From assembly GCA_916700875.1 (NCBI GenBank), contig CAKAKS010000066.1, positions 7,314,243 through 7,378,242 of the forward strand: a stretch of DNA of 64,000 bases, read 5' to 3'. How positions within the stretch are numbered: position 1 is the stretch's first letter; each line of letters opens with the position of its first letter. The translations under genes were made by a program, and so were the position numbers. Below are positions 49,487-61,485 of this stretch, piece by piece. Origin of the DNA: Sebastes aleutianus. Taxonomy: Eukaryota > Chordata > Actinopteri > Perciformes > Sebastidae. Below the pieces are notes generated by a model. The model saw nothing but the letters and a program-made list of their open reading frames with translations, did no database searches and was not told the origin of the DNA.

Positions 49487-49574
49487 ATGGAGACGGTCCG
49501 GAGAAGAGGAAGAGGAGACGCGCTGCTGGGATGTCGCCTCTGGAAGTCGGTGCTTCTTCTGCTCCTGTGGGAAG
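49487..49574 (+). CDS. tmem132b: first coding exon with signal peptide, probable transmembrane protein 132B
   Basis: An ATG in good Kozak context (A at -3, G at +4) opens 29 codons plus one base, then a consensus donor gtaaga at 49575. The peptide starts METVRRRGRGDALLG, has Arg/Lys-rich flanks and then a hydrophobic SVLLLLLW core, a classic cleavable signal peptide cut by an intron. In human and other vertebrates TMEM132B lies directly downstream of AACS on the same strand, and its short signal-peptide exon is followed by a very long intron, as seen here. TMEM132 proteins are single-pass type I membrane proteins expressed in neural tissue. The gene name is inferred from synteny and exon architecture; the exon alone is too short to prove it. 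No second exon is in the window. Confidence 0.6.
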
Positions 49575-51252
49575 GTAAGAGATGCGGATTCAGGAGGAAA
49601 CTTTCAGTTTTTTGGGGTTCTGGAAATCAGCAGCATCACACCATCTCTCAGTATGATTTTAGCTTTGTTTTTCTTTTTGTTTTAACTTTTTGCAGTCCTG
49701 GTTTCATGCGTATTATAGTTGCTGGTATGTTTTATTGGCTTTTATTGTGCGTCAGTGCGCGCTTTGGAGATGTGGATGATGACAATGAAGGGAAACATCC
49801 TCTGTAGTAAGTCCATCTGTCCAAACTATCCATTCCTTATGAAAATGTGATGGTTTTAAAGGATTCACCATTGTTTCTTATGTAGACAAAGTACTCAAAA
49901 TTGACTGCATTATATTCACAAAAGGCAATTTATATTTGTGTCTTCATAAATTTCCTTTTTTTTTGGAGAATGGAGAGCGTTTCCTCATGCAGGACGAGAT
50001 GGAAGTTGAATCTATCATTGTGCATTTTTTAGAATATCAGAAAGAGATTGGTGTTGAGTCTGAAATCCCACACTAACATGCTGTTTAATATGCTAAAACA
50101 GTATGTGAGATTTTATTATTATATCCAAAACCTTAGCAACTCAGAACTCAGTTTATCTCCATCCTCAGAGAGATCAACCTGACAGCATTCATCACTAAAA
50201 AAAGTGTAAACAAGCTGCATGAAAGTCCTCCTGACGCTTTTCTTTGTGTTTTATGCTCACAGACTGGAGGTTTACTGTATATCTGCCAGCATGTGGACAT
50301 TTAACAACATAATACAGATACAAAAATACAAATACAAAATGCACTAATACAAAAAAATACAGATTTCTTAAGGCACTTTGTATGAGACACGAGGGAGGCA
50401 GAGCTCTTACACCTCATGACAACAATTATACTGTACAGAAATTAAGGTAATAAACATAATACACATGTACAACTAACATTCAGAAATGTGCCACAAAGTC
50501 GTATGTAATTATCCATGAAAATCCAAATTATTAACAGATAGATCTAACTAAACCTGCTTTATGTTGCACAATTTAATTTTTTTGTTGTTGCCAAATGACT
50601 ATCGATTAGCCCTTTATTCACCTTGACACCTGCTGTATCCGTGCGTGCGTGTGTGCGGAATAATAAGTAATTGACTGAGCCGGAGCGTCAAATGACAGAT
50701 GCGTATTACTAAGTGTGATGCCATCTGAGACACCTGAACACCGGCCAGTCGGCGGCTAAACCGGCCGGTGTGTGTCCTTTTGAGTTCTCGGAGAAGGACT
50801 GACGGACAGACTCGGCGCCAGCAGTTGTCATACAGAAAATAAAATTAAAACTTGTTTGGATTTGGGAAAGACTGGCCGGTTGCGCATGACCTCCTCTGCG
50901 CTCCTGATCCGGTTTAGAGAGGAGACTCCCTGTAAGAGGTGATCTGAAGGGGGTTTTTATTAAAATGTACTCATGCACTGAGAAAAAAAAGAACTTGAAA
51001 TTATAATAAGATTATTTCTTTGTCTACACAATTGCGCACATTATCTGAGAAACATGGAAGAGAGGTCACCAATTAAAAGCACGACTTCGTTAAATGACTC
51101 GTGGTGCGTAAACAACAACATCTGGGTTTTATAAGATCAATGAAGCTGTGAGATTATTTTATTTAGAGTGTTCCAGTCTGCGCAGATGGAGACTCTCTGT
51201 CTTGCTCAAGAACACTAAAACAGAGCTGAGATATTCTGAATTTGGGTCGGGC
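49575..51252 (+). other. start of the long first intron
   Basis: AT-rich with no recognised exon. The frame continuing past the donor at 49575 is intronic. 50640-50960 is more GC-balanced and might hold regulatory sequence. Confidence 0.5.
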
Positions 51253-52065
51253 AACACCACCACCTCCACCAACACCACCATCACCACCACCACCAACACC
51301 ACCACCAACAACACCACCACCAACACCACTACCTCCACCAACACCATCAACACCACCACCAACATCACCATCAACACCACCACCACCACCAACACCACCA
51401 CCTCCACCAACACCATCAACACCACCACCAACACCACCATCAACACACCATCAACACCACCACCAACACCACCACCTCCACCAACACCATCAACACCACC
51501 ACCATCACCACCACCATCAACACCACCATCACCACCATCACCACCACCGCCATCACCACCACCACCACCACCACCACCAACAACAACACCACCACCAACA
51601 CCACCACCACCATCCCCTCCACCAACACCAACACCAACACCAACATCACCATCACCACCACCACCACCATCACCACCACCGCATTCACCAACACCACCAC
51701 CACCACCAACACCACCACCACCACCACCACCACCACCACCAGCACCACCATCACCACCACCACCAACACCACCACCACCACCACCGCCAACATCACCACC
51801 ATTAACACCACCATCACCACCAACACCATCAACACCACCACCACCACCATCACCACCACCACCACCATCACCACCAACACCATCATCACCACCACCATCA
51901 CCACCACCACCACCACCATCACCACCATCACCACCACCACCATCACCGTCACCACCACCACCATCACCACCAACACCATCATCACCACCACCATCACCAC
52001 CATCACCACCACCACCACCACCACCATCACCGTCACCACCAACACCACCACCACCACCCCCACCC
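51253..52065. repeat. 813-bp (ACC)n trinucleotide array
   Basis: The array is almost entirely CAC/ACC triplets varied by AAC and ATC. It keeps both strands open for about 340 codons: Pro/Thr/Ser-rich on + and Gly/Val/Asp-rich on -. Neither frame has a credible protein context. It lies in the putative tmem132b first intron. The complementary strand is a dense run of GGT triplets. Confidence 0.97.
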
Positions 52066-53766
52066 ATGTTCTCCCGGGAGAAAAAAAAATGCAGAAGAAG
52101 AATGACAGATATTTTGGGTTTGGAGCCATCTGTGTGCGTACTTGTACGCCTCCGTTTTCCACACACACACACACACACACACATGACAGTCCTTCAGGAT
52201 TAGTATCACATTCCCTGCGAGTGTATTCTGTGTCTGTGTGCGTGTTGTGTTTTAATCAGCTCCGGTCACTCGCGGCCCACTGAGCAGTTAACAGTCGCTG
52301 CGTTGTGGCGCACGGCACACCGACAGGAGACCAAACAGCTGTGGCCGACAAAAACGGCTGAGTAACCGTTAGATGAAATCAACCAAAACGCTTCCTCTCT
52401 TTGCTCTCCTCTTCACACCTTCTCTCCTCCTCTTCTTCTTCACATGCGATGAAATAAGAGTTTTCTCCTTTTGGCCCAGAGACTGTCTGACGGTGCATTA
52501 ATGCTCTCTGACTGCTGTTTAGGAGCTCCCTTGGTAGTTCGGATGGCCAGTATCTCTCTTTTCTTGCTCTATTTCAGTACCCATGCATATAGGGAGAGGT
52601 CCATTCCAACTTGGCTGTGGTTTAACACTTTTTATTGGGCATTGGGGAGCTCTGGCTCTAATGCTGTAATGGCCACCTAAGGCAGTTTAAAAAGCAAAAC
52701 ACAAACCTTCTCTCTCTCTCTCTTTGCCAGATCCAGTGTGGTGTCTTCTACAGTGCATGTGTTTCAGTGTTCATGCATTGCTTGTGCCTGTAAGTTTAAA
52801 GGCGTAGTCACAAAGGCCCTTAGTCACCTGTGTTTGTCTCTAACCATACTGAAGCTGTCATTTGTACCTTTAAAACATATATTTCTCAGTTTCAATGTCT
52901 TGTATTGTTTCTGGCATTTTTTGTTTTCTGAGCACCACATGTCACCGCACCTCTAATCACAGAGCTGCCTTTTCCAGCATCTCCCCAGTAGTCCCTACTT
53001 ACGCCATTGTCTCGTTATTCCCTGAGTGGCGTTTCTATTTTCATGTCGCTCCATTTCATTGTAATTGCATCACTCTGTTATTTCATCACGCAGGTCGTCT
53101 CCAGGTTGTCATTGTTGGTTTGTTCAAACGGGCGAGCGGCGTCAGAGAGATGCCTGTTCAGAGGCAGCAAACAGTTGTGCTGAAGGTTCAGAGGCTGAGT
53201 AGTCACCGGGGGGGTCATGATGCGGCTCTTTGCTCTCAGCAGAAGGTCTGTTGTGGGCGGGTGTCCTGGGAGCTCCTTACACATGCTGATGCAAATCAAA
53301 CATAAAGTCAACACAGGAGTGATTCTTTTATTTATCACCTAGTTTAGAAACTTTAGCTGCAAACATTGTTGATATTTGAGGGCTGCTGTCTGACTAATCC
53401 GCTTTTTTAATACTAATCTACTTTTATATACTGTTTCATCAATCAGTGATGTTAAATGTGATGGACAGTTGTATTTTTTTCTTCTACTTTATTTACTTTG
53501 CTTTTTTTTCATTTCCTTGTAGGGATATATCTGTGTGTTTGTTGCATGCATGTGCATACCGCATCTATTTATATCTGTATGTGTACACAATGTGACTATT
53601 TCTGCTACTCTTATAGCTGTATATTTCAACTAATATTTAGCTTATTGCAGATATAGCTGTATTGGCTTACAGGCTAGAAATAAGTAAAAAGAGAGAGAGA
53701 GAGAGAACTGACAATTTATTTTTCAACTTAAAATGTGCCGCTCAGTACAAAAAAATAAATATAAAC
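52066..53766 (+). other. intron sequence, no exon recognised
   Basis: Contains a (CA)n run at 52160-52182. Otherwise AT-rich, with C/T-rich stretches at about 52390-52445. No exon with recognisable TMEM132 similarity was found. Confidence 0.5.
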
Positions 53767-54279
53767 AAGAGCTGTCAATCGATTAAATATTTAATTGCAC
53801 ATTTGTATCTGTTGATACTCTTATCAACATGGGAGTGGGCAAATATGCTTGCCTATAACATGGCAAACTCAAGCCCAACAGGCGACACCAGCTGTCAGTG
53901 TGTCAGTGTGCTGACTTGCCCCAAACTGCATGTGATTATCATAAAGTGGGCATGTCTGTAAAGGGGAGACTCGTTCACATATCTTGAGGTCAGAGGTCAA
54001 GGGACCCCTTTGAAAATGGCCAGATGCCATTTTTTGTGTGGAGCATTATTTAGCCTCCTTTGCGACAACTTAGTATGACATGGTGGTACGGACTAATAAT
54101 ACTAAAGTACCAGTGGATTCATTAGGTTTTTCTAGTTTCATATGATACCAGTATCTTCACTCTAGCTTTAAAACTGAGCCCGCTACAACCTCCGAAAGAT
54201 CAATTGCGTCAAAGAAATTAGTGGCGTTAAAACAAATTTGTGTTAGTGCATTGTTATCGCGTTAATTTTGACAGCCCTA
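53767..54279 (+). mobile_element. hAT-type element (TAGGGCTGTCAA family), both ends present
   Basis: The start AAGAGCTGTCAATCG and the end TTAATTTTGACAGCCCTA correspond to the termini of the complete copy at 3892-4597. The interior matches in the same orientation (ACTCTTATCAACATGGGAGT and CATATCTTGAGGTCAGAGGT). Internal deletions make it 513 bp instead of 706. The flanks are AT-rich (atataaac and ctatataa), and no exact target duplication is readable. Confidence 0.85.
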
Positions 54280-54610
54280 CTATATAACCAATATATTGTT
54301 ATTGGATCAATATCTATACGGGGCTTGTGCTATGCTCTCAAAGCATGCCAAAGGAAAATACTTGTTTCTAATTGGCTGGCTGTGATATTTAAAATCTGCA
54401 CATCATGAAATCTCAACAGTCCCGGTCAACGGTTTCACTGACGTTCTAAATTAGAGCACAAGCGTTTACAACCGATTACCTCATTGTTCAGTAGCTCTCT
54501 TTAATGCCTTCACCTTTGTTGAGGTTTGCCTTTTTTAAACGTGTAGAGAAACCATGTGGCAGATTGTACTTTGTGTCAAACGCTGGAGAAAAAAATACCC
54601 TGCACTATTC

Positions 54611-54646
<36 letters not shown>

Positions 54647-54775
54647 TGTCTGTGTGCTTGAGCGCGTTTTGCACTACACTGCTAACCTGTAGCAGAATGT
54701 CAGCACTATGCACCATTACTCATGCAATACAGAGCATTAATAATTACTGATGTAAAATCACTGAGACGCACACAC

Positions 54776-54812
<37 letters not shown>

Positions 54813-54936
54813 GGTAGTCTCTCAGCCTGTCCTTTACACGCTGCTCTCTCTCTCTCTCTCTGTGTGTCTCATTGTTGGTTTCATTCACTGGCTCGCTGAC
54901 TCACTCGGGCACACACTCATATGGGCACATGCACGT

Positions 54937-54989
<53 letters not shown>

Positions 54990-56289
54990 TACAGACACAC
55001 GCACATACAGCACATCCAAACACACCCACACACAGAGGGAGCTTATTCTCTGCAAAATAAGTAATAGAGGAGATTTAGAATCAGACAAGGGACATTTCAG
55101 AGATGGAAAATGTGAACTTTTAACATTTTCTCATGAATGCAAGAGGGAAGGAGGAGGGGGATGAGACAGAATGAGATGTGAGTGTGTGTGAGGCTGCTGA
55201 ACAGCATGATGTTAGCAGCCCGGTCACACTAAATGGTGTATGAATGACACAGTAATTCACAAGTCATTTTGTGTGCAATAAGAACGCCATTTTTGCTTTG
55301 ATCTCTACGCCATGTAGTCTGCACCGACTGCAATGTAAATGCATCTGCGTAAATACGCTATGCTCCGAGCTAGTGACGCAGAATAAAAAGTGGCGAAGAC
55401 TGATTATGGCGAGGGCGGGAGGGGAGGTGGACGGGTCCAACAAACACAGGACTTTTAACCAGGAGACTGGTGTTCTTGTCTCAAAATGTTGTAGAGTTAT
55501 TTTGAAGTAACGTTTGTGACTTTGCAACGTGTTTTTAGTGACCTTAGTGAGGTGTTTTCTGTGCTTCTGTTACGTTGTTTCTGTACGTATTTTACTTAGT
55601 TTACGTACTTATTTGAAGTCCAACTGTGATGTTTTTCCTAAACCTAACTAAATGGTTTTGTCGGAGGCTATTTATACGCCTTCCCATGAGATTGGGTTTG
55701 AAAATCATACTCTCTTCAGCGTGAGCCTCTTTCTTTCTGCCTCGGTGTCACAGACCACTCACATGGTCTTTTTGTCATGGTGACAGTGAGAGGACAGAGC
55801 ACAGAGAGACGCACTAAAGAGGGTCATGGAGACAGTGAAAAACAAATTGGGTGGACTGGAAGAAGTGGACATGAGGCGGTCTTCACTCCCTGCCTGCCTC
55901 CTTCGTCCTCGGTCATGAAACTTTCAGCTTTTTCCAGTATTGATTTTTCTGTATCTTGCATGTTCTGGATATTACAGTGTGACTGCAAGGTTGCCTGTTT
56001 GTGAAAGTAGAAGAGAGACACTCTCGCAAAAACTATTGTCAAGGTGCTCCTGAATCTGGAAAAATCCTCCACTGTGACTGCTCATGTGGAGTACTGCGTG
56101 GGTGAAATGGGCAGCTGTACAGGTGTGACTGTGTGTAACATCAGGCTGAAAACCTACACTGTGTCTCTTCCCTATAGCACACTGTTTCGGCAGTTAGTAT
56201 ACAGAAATTGAATTTACATATTTTTGCATTAATTGGAATGATACACAGATTTGTAGAGCAGAACATTAATCAGACTGCAAGTTTTTACG
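54280..56289 (+). other. intron sequence with dense microsatellites
   Basis: (GT)n lies at 54615-54645, and (CA)n at 54768-54810 and 54940-54985. About 55200-55700 resembles degraded interspersed repeat (GGAGACTGGTGTTCTTGTCT, then CCTAAACCTAACTAAATGG), but I could not assign it. No exon is recognised. Confidence 0.45.
54768..54985. repeat. two (CA)n microsatellites 130 bp apart
   Basis: CA runs at 54768-54810 and 54940-54985 lie on either side of a (CT)n stretch at about 54844-54861. Confidence 0.95.
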
Positions 56290-56784
56290 TTAAGACTGCC
56301 CTGACACACCAAGCCGACGGTCGGCCGTCGGACAGTTTCGGGCCGTCGGTGAGCATCTATCGGCCTAGTTTTTGCGATGTGTCCCACACCGTCAGCTCTA
56401 GTTTGCCCGTGTCTGTGGATTTTTGGCCAATTCAGCATGTTGGATTTGCGGTGGAGGCTGTCGGTGAAAGAAGTCACTCTGACTGGCTGTTCAGCTTAAG
56501 CGAATCAGTGCACGAGATGAGAAACGGAAGTGAGGAAAGCGTGCAAACGAGTAAGAGTACGGCTTGTATATCCACCATCCTCTCTGTTCCGGTTTTCCTT
56601 TTTGAACGACGAACACAGACTACAGCCGCCTGCTGGTGTTGAGAGATATTTCTTCTCACGCAGGCGCAGAATGTACGTGCTAACTGGCCGGGGGTTCTGT
56701 TCTTTGCGGTGTGTTCAAGTGCAACTTGTCGGCCTTCATCGCCGCTAGTTCTTTGATGTCGGTTTGGTGTGTCTCGGCCTTTAA
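56290..56784 (+). mobile_element. TTAA-ended element with ACACACCAARCCGAC ends
   Basis: The left end runs TTAAGACTGCCCTGACACAC then CAAGCCGACGG. The reverse complement of the right end runs TTAAAGGCCGAGACACACCA then AACCGACATC. Together they form an imperfect inverted repeat of about 30 bp that starts with TTAA on both sides. The interior is shared, reversed, with 7344-7740. Reading frames through it are a consequence of its composition. Confidence 0.75.
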
Positions 56785-58231
56785 AAGCTGCCGCTGATTT
56801 CAAATACAAAACTTTTTACACATACCCAGTAAACGTGTTCTTCAAGGTTCTCTTAATTCATTGTTTTGTTTTCTGAGTTGTCAGCAGCACCGTCTTACTA
56901 CCATCCACAATTTCTTAACCTTGTATCAGCTGCGAGTACCTCTTCCATTTCAGTGGGCCAATAACGTCCAACACCACGCTAAAAAAATAGATTGATTTTT
57001 TGCCAGTTGGCATTTATAAGCATGCTTTATCTTGTCATTTCTCCAGTGTGAACAGAAAACACAGATAGTCTTAGTATATACTGGTATACAGCTGGAGCAC
57101 AGGTCTGGTAAACTGTAGTCTGTTTTCATGTCCTTTTGAGTATACATTTTCCTCTGTTCAACCTGATTTTATTACCTTTTTTTTATATATATTTAGTTAT
57201 TTAGGAAACCATTTAGGAAACCCAGGATCGTATTGTGTATATGTTCAGTTTTTCTCGTCATCTTTTCTGCATGAAAACCTCCAAATTCTTCCTCCACGGA
57301 GAGAATTGTTTTTCCATGCCACTCGATGGGTGAAACGAGTGTATGCACAGTCAGACACACGAGACCACTCAAACACACAGAGACACGCACAAGGAGCTGG
57401 ATGATGGGGAAAAGAATTGGCTCTCATCGTCATAAGGAGACCAACTCTTCCTCTTGTCATCACATAGAGGAGGAGGAAGAGCTGGAGATGGAGATGGAGA
57501 GATTGAAGAGAGAGAGAGGGGGAGATTTTCTCCTCCCTTGAGAGGGTATTCATCCTCTATGTCCCTTCTATATCAGTAAATCTCATCTAGAAGGATACTG
57601 TCTGCTGCAGGGCCCGGACATATTTACACTCACAGTCAGACACACATTTTCTCTCTCTGCGTACACATGATAGACGCAACAGAAGTATTAGAGAGCCACA
57701 ATGTGTCATCATATACACACAATATTTTTTGCCAAAGTAAAATGCCTACAGTCAAACTCAAATTATGAAGTAAAAAATAACTCCTTATTTTCAAGGGAAT
57801 TTGGCAAGTTTTATGCTATTATCTGTGTGTGCATCAATTATTTCATAGCTGTCTGTTGTAAATAGAGCAATGATGTAACTAATGCTTATTGGCTTATATT
57901 TCATGGCTTAGGTAGAAATTAATATGTTTGAGTTGGCAAATATGAATGTTGAACAACTACATGTTGTTACTCAGCGAGAGCGATGAAGGTTTCTGGCTTT
58001 CCAAAGACTGATTCTAAATCACAGAACAAATTACAGGAGTTTGATATCTCTGTGAGAATCATTTTAGACCGTCGGATAGAGGAATTTCTATGAAGTGAGG
58101 TCAGTTTGGCATCTCTTCTTTTCTTAAAAGGATTCATTTAGAGTTAGTAGTTAATTAGGAATTAAGGATTCAGTCAGCTTGAAAAGAACTAGGTCACATG
58201 CTGAATGGTCCGACCTCGTCCAAAGGAAAGG
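56785..58231 (+). other. intron sequence, no exon recognised
   Basis: 57380-57540 is purine-rich (GAGGAGGAAGAGCTGGAG words) and produces a charged spurious frame. Nothing else is recognised. Confidence 0.45.
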
Positions 58232-58914
58232 CAGAGGTGTAATGTAACTTGTTACAGTTCTTGAGTATTTTTGGGAATCTGTACTTTACTTGAGTTTTTA
58301 TGTCTCTATCAACTTTCACTTTACTCCACTACATTTCCTAAATAAAATGTATACTTTTACCCCGATACATTTCCCCTTAGCATCTTCATTACTTCATTAC
58401 TATTGCAAGCAAGCAGGTTTGTCGAATCCCTGGCTCTAGCTTGCAAGTTACATCATTCACATGATGGGCAAACAAAGTGCTCTCAAAGCTGTGGTTAAGT
58501 TTCGATTTCCGCTCAAGTCCAAGCAGGCTGCATGTCAGATCGTGCTACTTGCGACTATGAGGGAAGGAAAAACTGGATTTTGTTCTTCAAACCCTTTAAG
58601 TTGTGAAGACCTTGTTTTTCTTCAAGTGTAATGTGGCCTCCATTTTTAAGGTGGTGTTCATGTTAAGAGGAATGAACTTCATAAATCTCAAAATCGTTTT
58701 GCTTTTTTACTAACGGCATTTACTTGTACTTTTACTTTCAGTACTTAAGTACATTTAATATCAGGAAATTACTTTAGATTTTTTTTCGACAGTATTTATC
58801 AGACACTCCAAGTAATATTCTAATAGGTGACTTTAACTTCTACTAAAGTCATTTTTTGGTTAGATATCCGTACTTTTACTCAAGTGTAGCTTTCAGGTAC
58901 TTCATCCACCACTG
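58232..58914 (+). mobile_element. interspersed element (CAGAGGTGTAA / CACCACTG ends) with 13-bp flanking duplication
   Basis: The termini CAGAGGTG and the reverse complement of CACCACTG (CAGTGGTG) form a short inverted repeat. The interior is full of ACTTTACTTGAG, TACTTTTACTC and similar words and is a type I recognise as common in teleosts. Directly abutting the ends are tccaaaggaaagg (58219-58231) and tccaaaggcaagg (58915-58927), a 13-bp duplication with one mismatch. This is longer than the 8 bp of hAT elements, so the class is uncertain. Confidence 0.75.
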
Positions 58915-58927
58915 TCCAAAGGCAAGG

Positions 58928-60318
58928 TCTTTATATCTGTTTCAAACAGCAACACTTGAAAGCGAAGCGGAAAGCCTGCCTGCCTCCTCCTGGAGGTACT
59001 GCCTCCCTGATCTCTGCGTCTTTTGCGTGTCTTTGTAGTTGCAATGCATCATACAAATGGAGATAACAACGCACACTTTTGGACAGTCTTTCCTCTAAGG
59101 CATTAGGGATGTTGCACTTGGTTTCACTCACGAAACATGACCAAAGTTGTTTGAAGAATGAAAAAAATAAAAAAGGCTTGAAGTTCAAATCTTCGCACAT
59201 GGGAGCAATTCCTGCGTTGATTGTCAAATTGTCTTGTTTCAGAAAGTTACAAAAAATATCATACACAGCCCCCTAATTCTGACATATAATAGGTGTATAG
59301 GGTAGGGGGGGGGGGGGGTTTAGAAGCTGTCAGGCAGCGCTCACAGTCACTTCAGCCCTGCGTTATAAAACACAGCTCTCATTCATTTGAATGGAGCCAG
59401 TCTGTCGGTGCTGAGGGAGTGCCAACACAGGAGGCTCCGGCAGAACAACACACTTTTGCTGCAACACAATGTCATCCTACAGGATGGTGCTGCACTGGCC
59501 AGTCAAATACATGCAAGCACACATTCCTGGTAGACTGCTACATAACATAAATGGCGTATTTCTATTATTTACCTTGTGATCGTCTGAACACCTGCTCAGG
59601 AAATCTGACAACTGAGACCTTCAAGGTTAGACTTTTGATTAGTGTAAGGGTTGAGGTCAGGCTTGCAGTGATGACAGTTAAGATTACCTTGAATGAGATA
59701 TAGAAATAATCTAATCATTTTAATGAAAGTAGAATGGTTTAAGATTTGAGGGGGAGAATGGGAGTGTGTTTGTGAATGTTGTTTGTAGGAATCCAAGCTT
59801 GTTTCTGCACCAACAGTCACATCTCCACTCTGTTTTATTCACTTCATTTTATGGAGATATATTGCATTGATTTTTTTGCACTTTTTTTACTATTTCTGAG
59901 CATCTGTTCTATAAATTTTTTCCTCATGAGTGTATTCTGCTCTGCTGTCTACATCTCTGCTATTAATAGGATATACAGGCAGTTAGTTGATTAGTCTGAA
60001 TACATGTGAATGGTCCAACTTCCTCTGCACTTAAGTCTGTGTGTGTGTTCTCTGTATACTCTCAGTGGCCATGAGACGGCCGGGTTTCAAAGGCCTGTCG
60101 AGAGGTTTAAGGGTCTTGCTAATGAGCAAGTCATTTTCCCTCAGATTAGCATGAATAGCCCGACTAATTTTGTGTGTGCGTGTCGATTTGTGTGTATGTG
60201 TGTGAGCGCTACTGTAGGTCCAGAAGTCGTGTCTCGGGGGTTTAAGGTTGAGCTAATCAGCAACACATTTCTCCCTACATTACTGTAGCTTCACTCGGCT
60301 GGTTAGCCACGCTGTCTC

Positions 60319-60360
<42 letters not shown>

Positions 60361-61002
60361 TGAGTGAAACTGAATTAGCTGATCATTATCATCATGACAC
60401 AATGACTCAGAGGAGACTAACAATGGATTAACATTAGCTTCAATTTTTCTCATTGAATTTTGATTGAATGTAATTTATCGGTATAATGTGCAGTAATGTG
60501 TGTGTGTGTGTGTGTGTGTGAGTGTGTCACTATGAAAGTGTGTAAAGGCTAAACTATAACAATTGCCTGCGAGTAGCTGGACAGCTAATCTTCATCAGAG
60601 ATTTTACTATACTTTTTATAGTGTGGTATCTTTCCCGTTAATATCCCTGGGAGTATTGGACCACTGTGAGCAATATTGTATTCATGATGATTTTAGATTA
60701 TTATGTGAGTTTTGAATCAAAGACCTTGATTTTGTTGGTTTTTATATGCTGGGTTTGCCAAAACAGACAGCATGTGTTACACAGTTTATTTTCATAGAAT
60801 ATTTACAGTACGGTGAGATATAGCCTGAGAGATCTAAAATGACATATACTGTGATAGAGGATTTGACCCATAATGCCCTCAAATATAAACCTAAAAATGC
60901 GCAAATTTACACTTTTTGCCCATGAACTGTAATTTTCATATCTGTCAAAACACCCAAGTGACAGTTCATCCTGTAAAAACTGATTCACTAAAAAAGGCGT
61001 CA
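58928..61002 (+). other. intron sequence with GT microsatellites
   Basis: A run of about 14 G lies at about 59306-59319, and (TG)n at 60319-60359 and 60497-60520. About 60050-60300 is low in repeats and contains TTGCTAATGAGC and GACTAATTT words, possibly regulatory. No exon is recognised. Confidence 0.45.
60319..60359. repeat. (TG)n microsatellite
   Basis: A TG run of about 41 bases. A second, 24-base run lies at 60497-60520. Confidence 0.95.
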
Positions 61003-61485
61003 ACCTCTGGGTCTGAAAAATGAAGCCAATGCTGAAGTGCCTTAAATTTGCATTCTTTCTAATAGCCAGCAGGGGGCGACTCCTCTGACTGCAAAAAGGA
61101 GTCTGATTGTATAGAAGTCTATGAGAAAATGAGCCTACTTCTCACTTGATTTATTACCTCAGTAAACATTGTAAACATGAGTTTATGGTTTCAATCGCTA
61201 GTTTCAAGTCTTCTTCAATACAGCATGATGTTCATTTAGTAAATTATGGTCCCATTTAGAGCCAAATAGACCATAAAGCAGGGGATGCTTTAGGAAGTGG
61301 CTACCTTGTGATTGACAGGTCGCTACCACGGCGTTGTCTGTGTTTTCTTCGTAGAACTTTAACCCATAAACAGTGTGTTTTCAGTTCATGAAAGTTAATT
61401 GTCACATTTTGATTGCCTGAATTTGTCTTGTTCAGCGTTCGGTTGTACTTAGCTCCACCCTCTTGTGTCACTTCTGGTTGCAAAA
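61003..61485 (-). repeat. TTTTTGCAACCAGA-family repeat, reverse copy
   Basis: Reverse complement of 9155-9680 over most of its length, with shared words such as CAGGGGGCGACTCCTC, TACCTCAGTAAACATTGTAA and GCGTTGT near the end. The copies differ by scattered substitutions, as expected for old insertions. Confidence 0.85.

Noticed and set aside
51148..52203. Proline-rich (+, 351 aa) and glycine/valine-rich (-, 341 aa) open frames
   Set aside because: Both are produced by the (ACC)n microsatellite; composition and two-strand openness show they are not genes.
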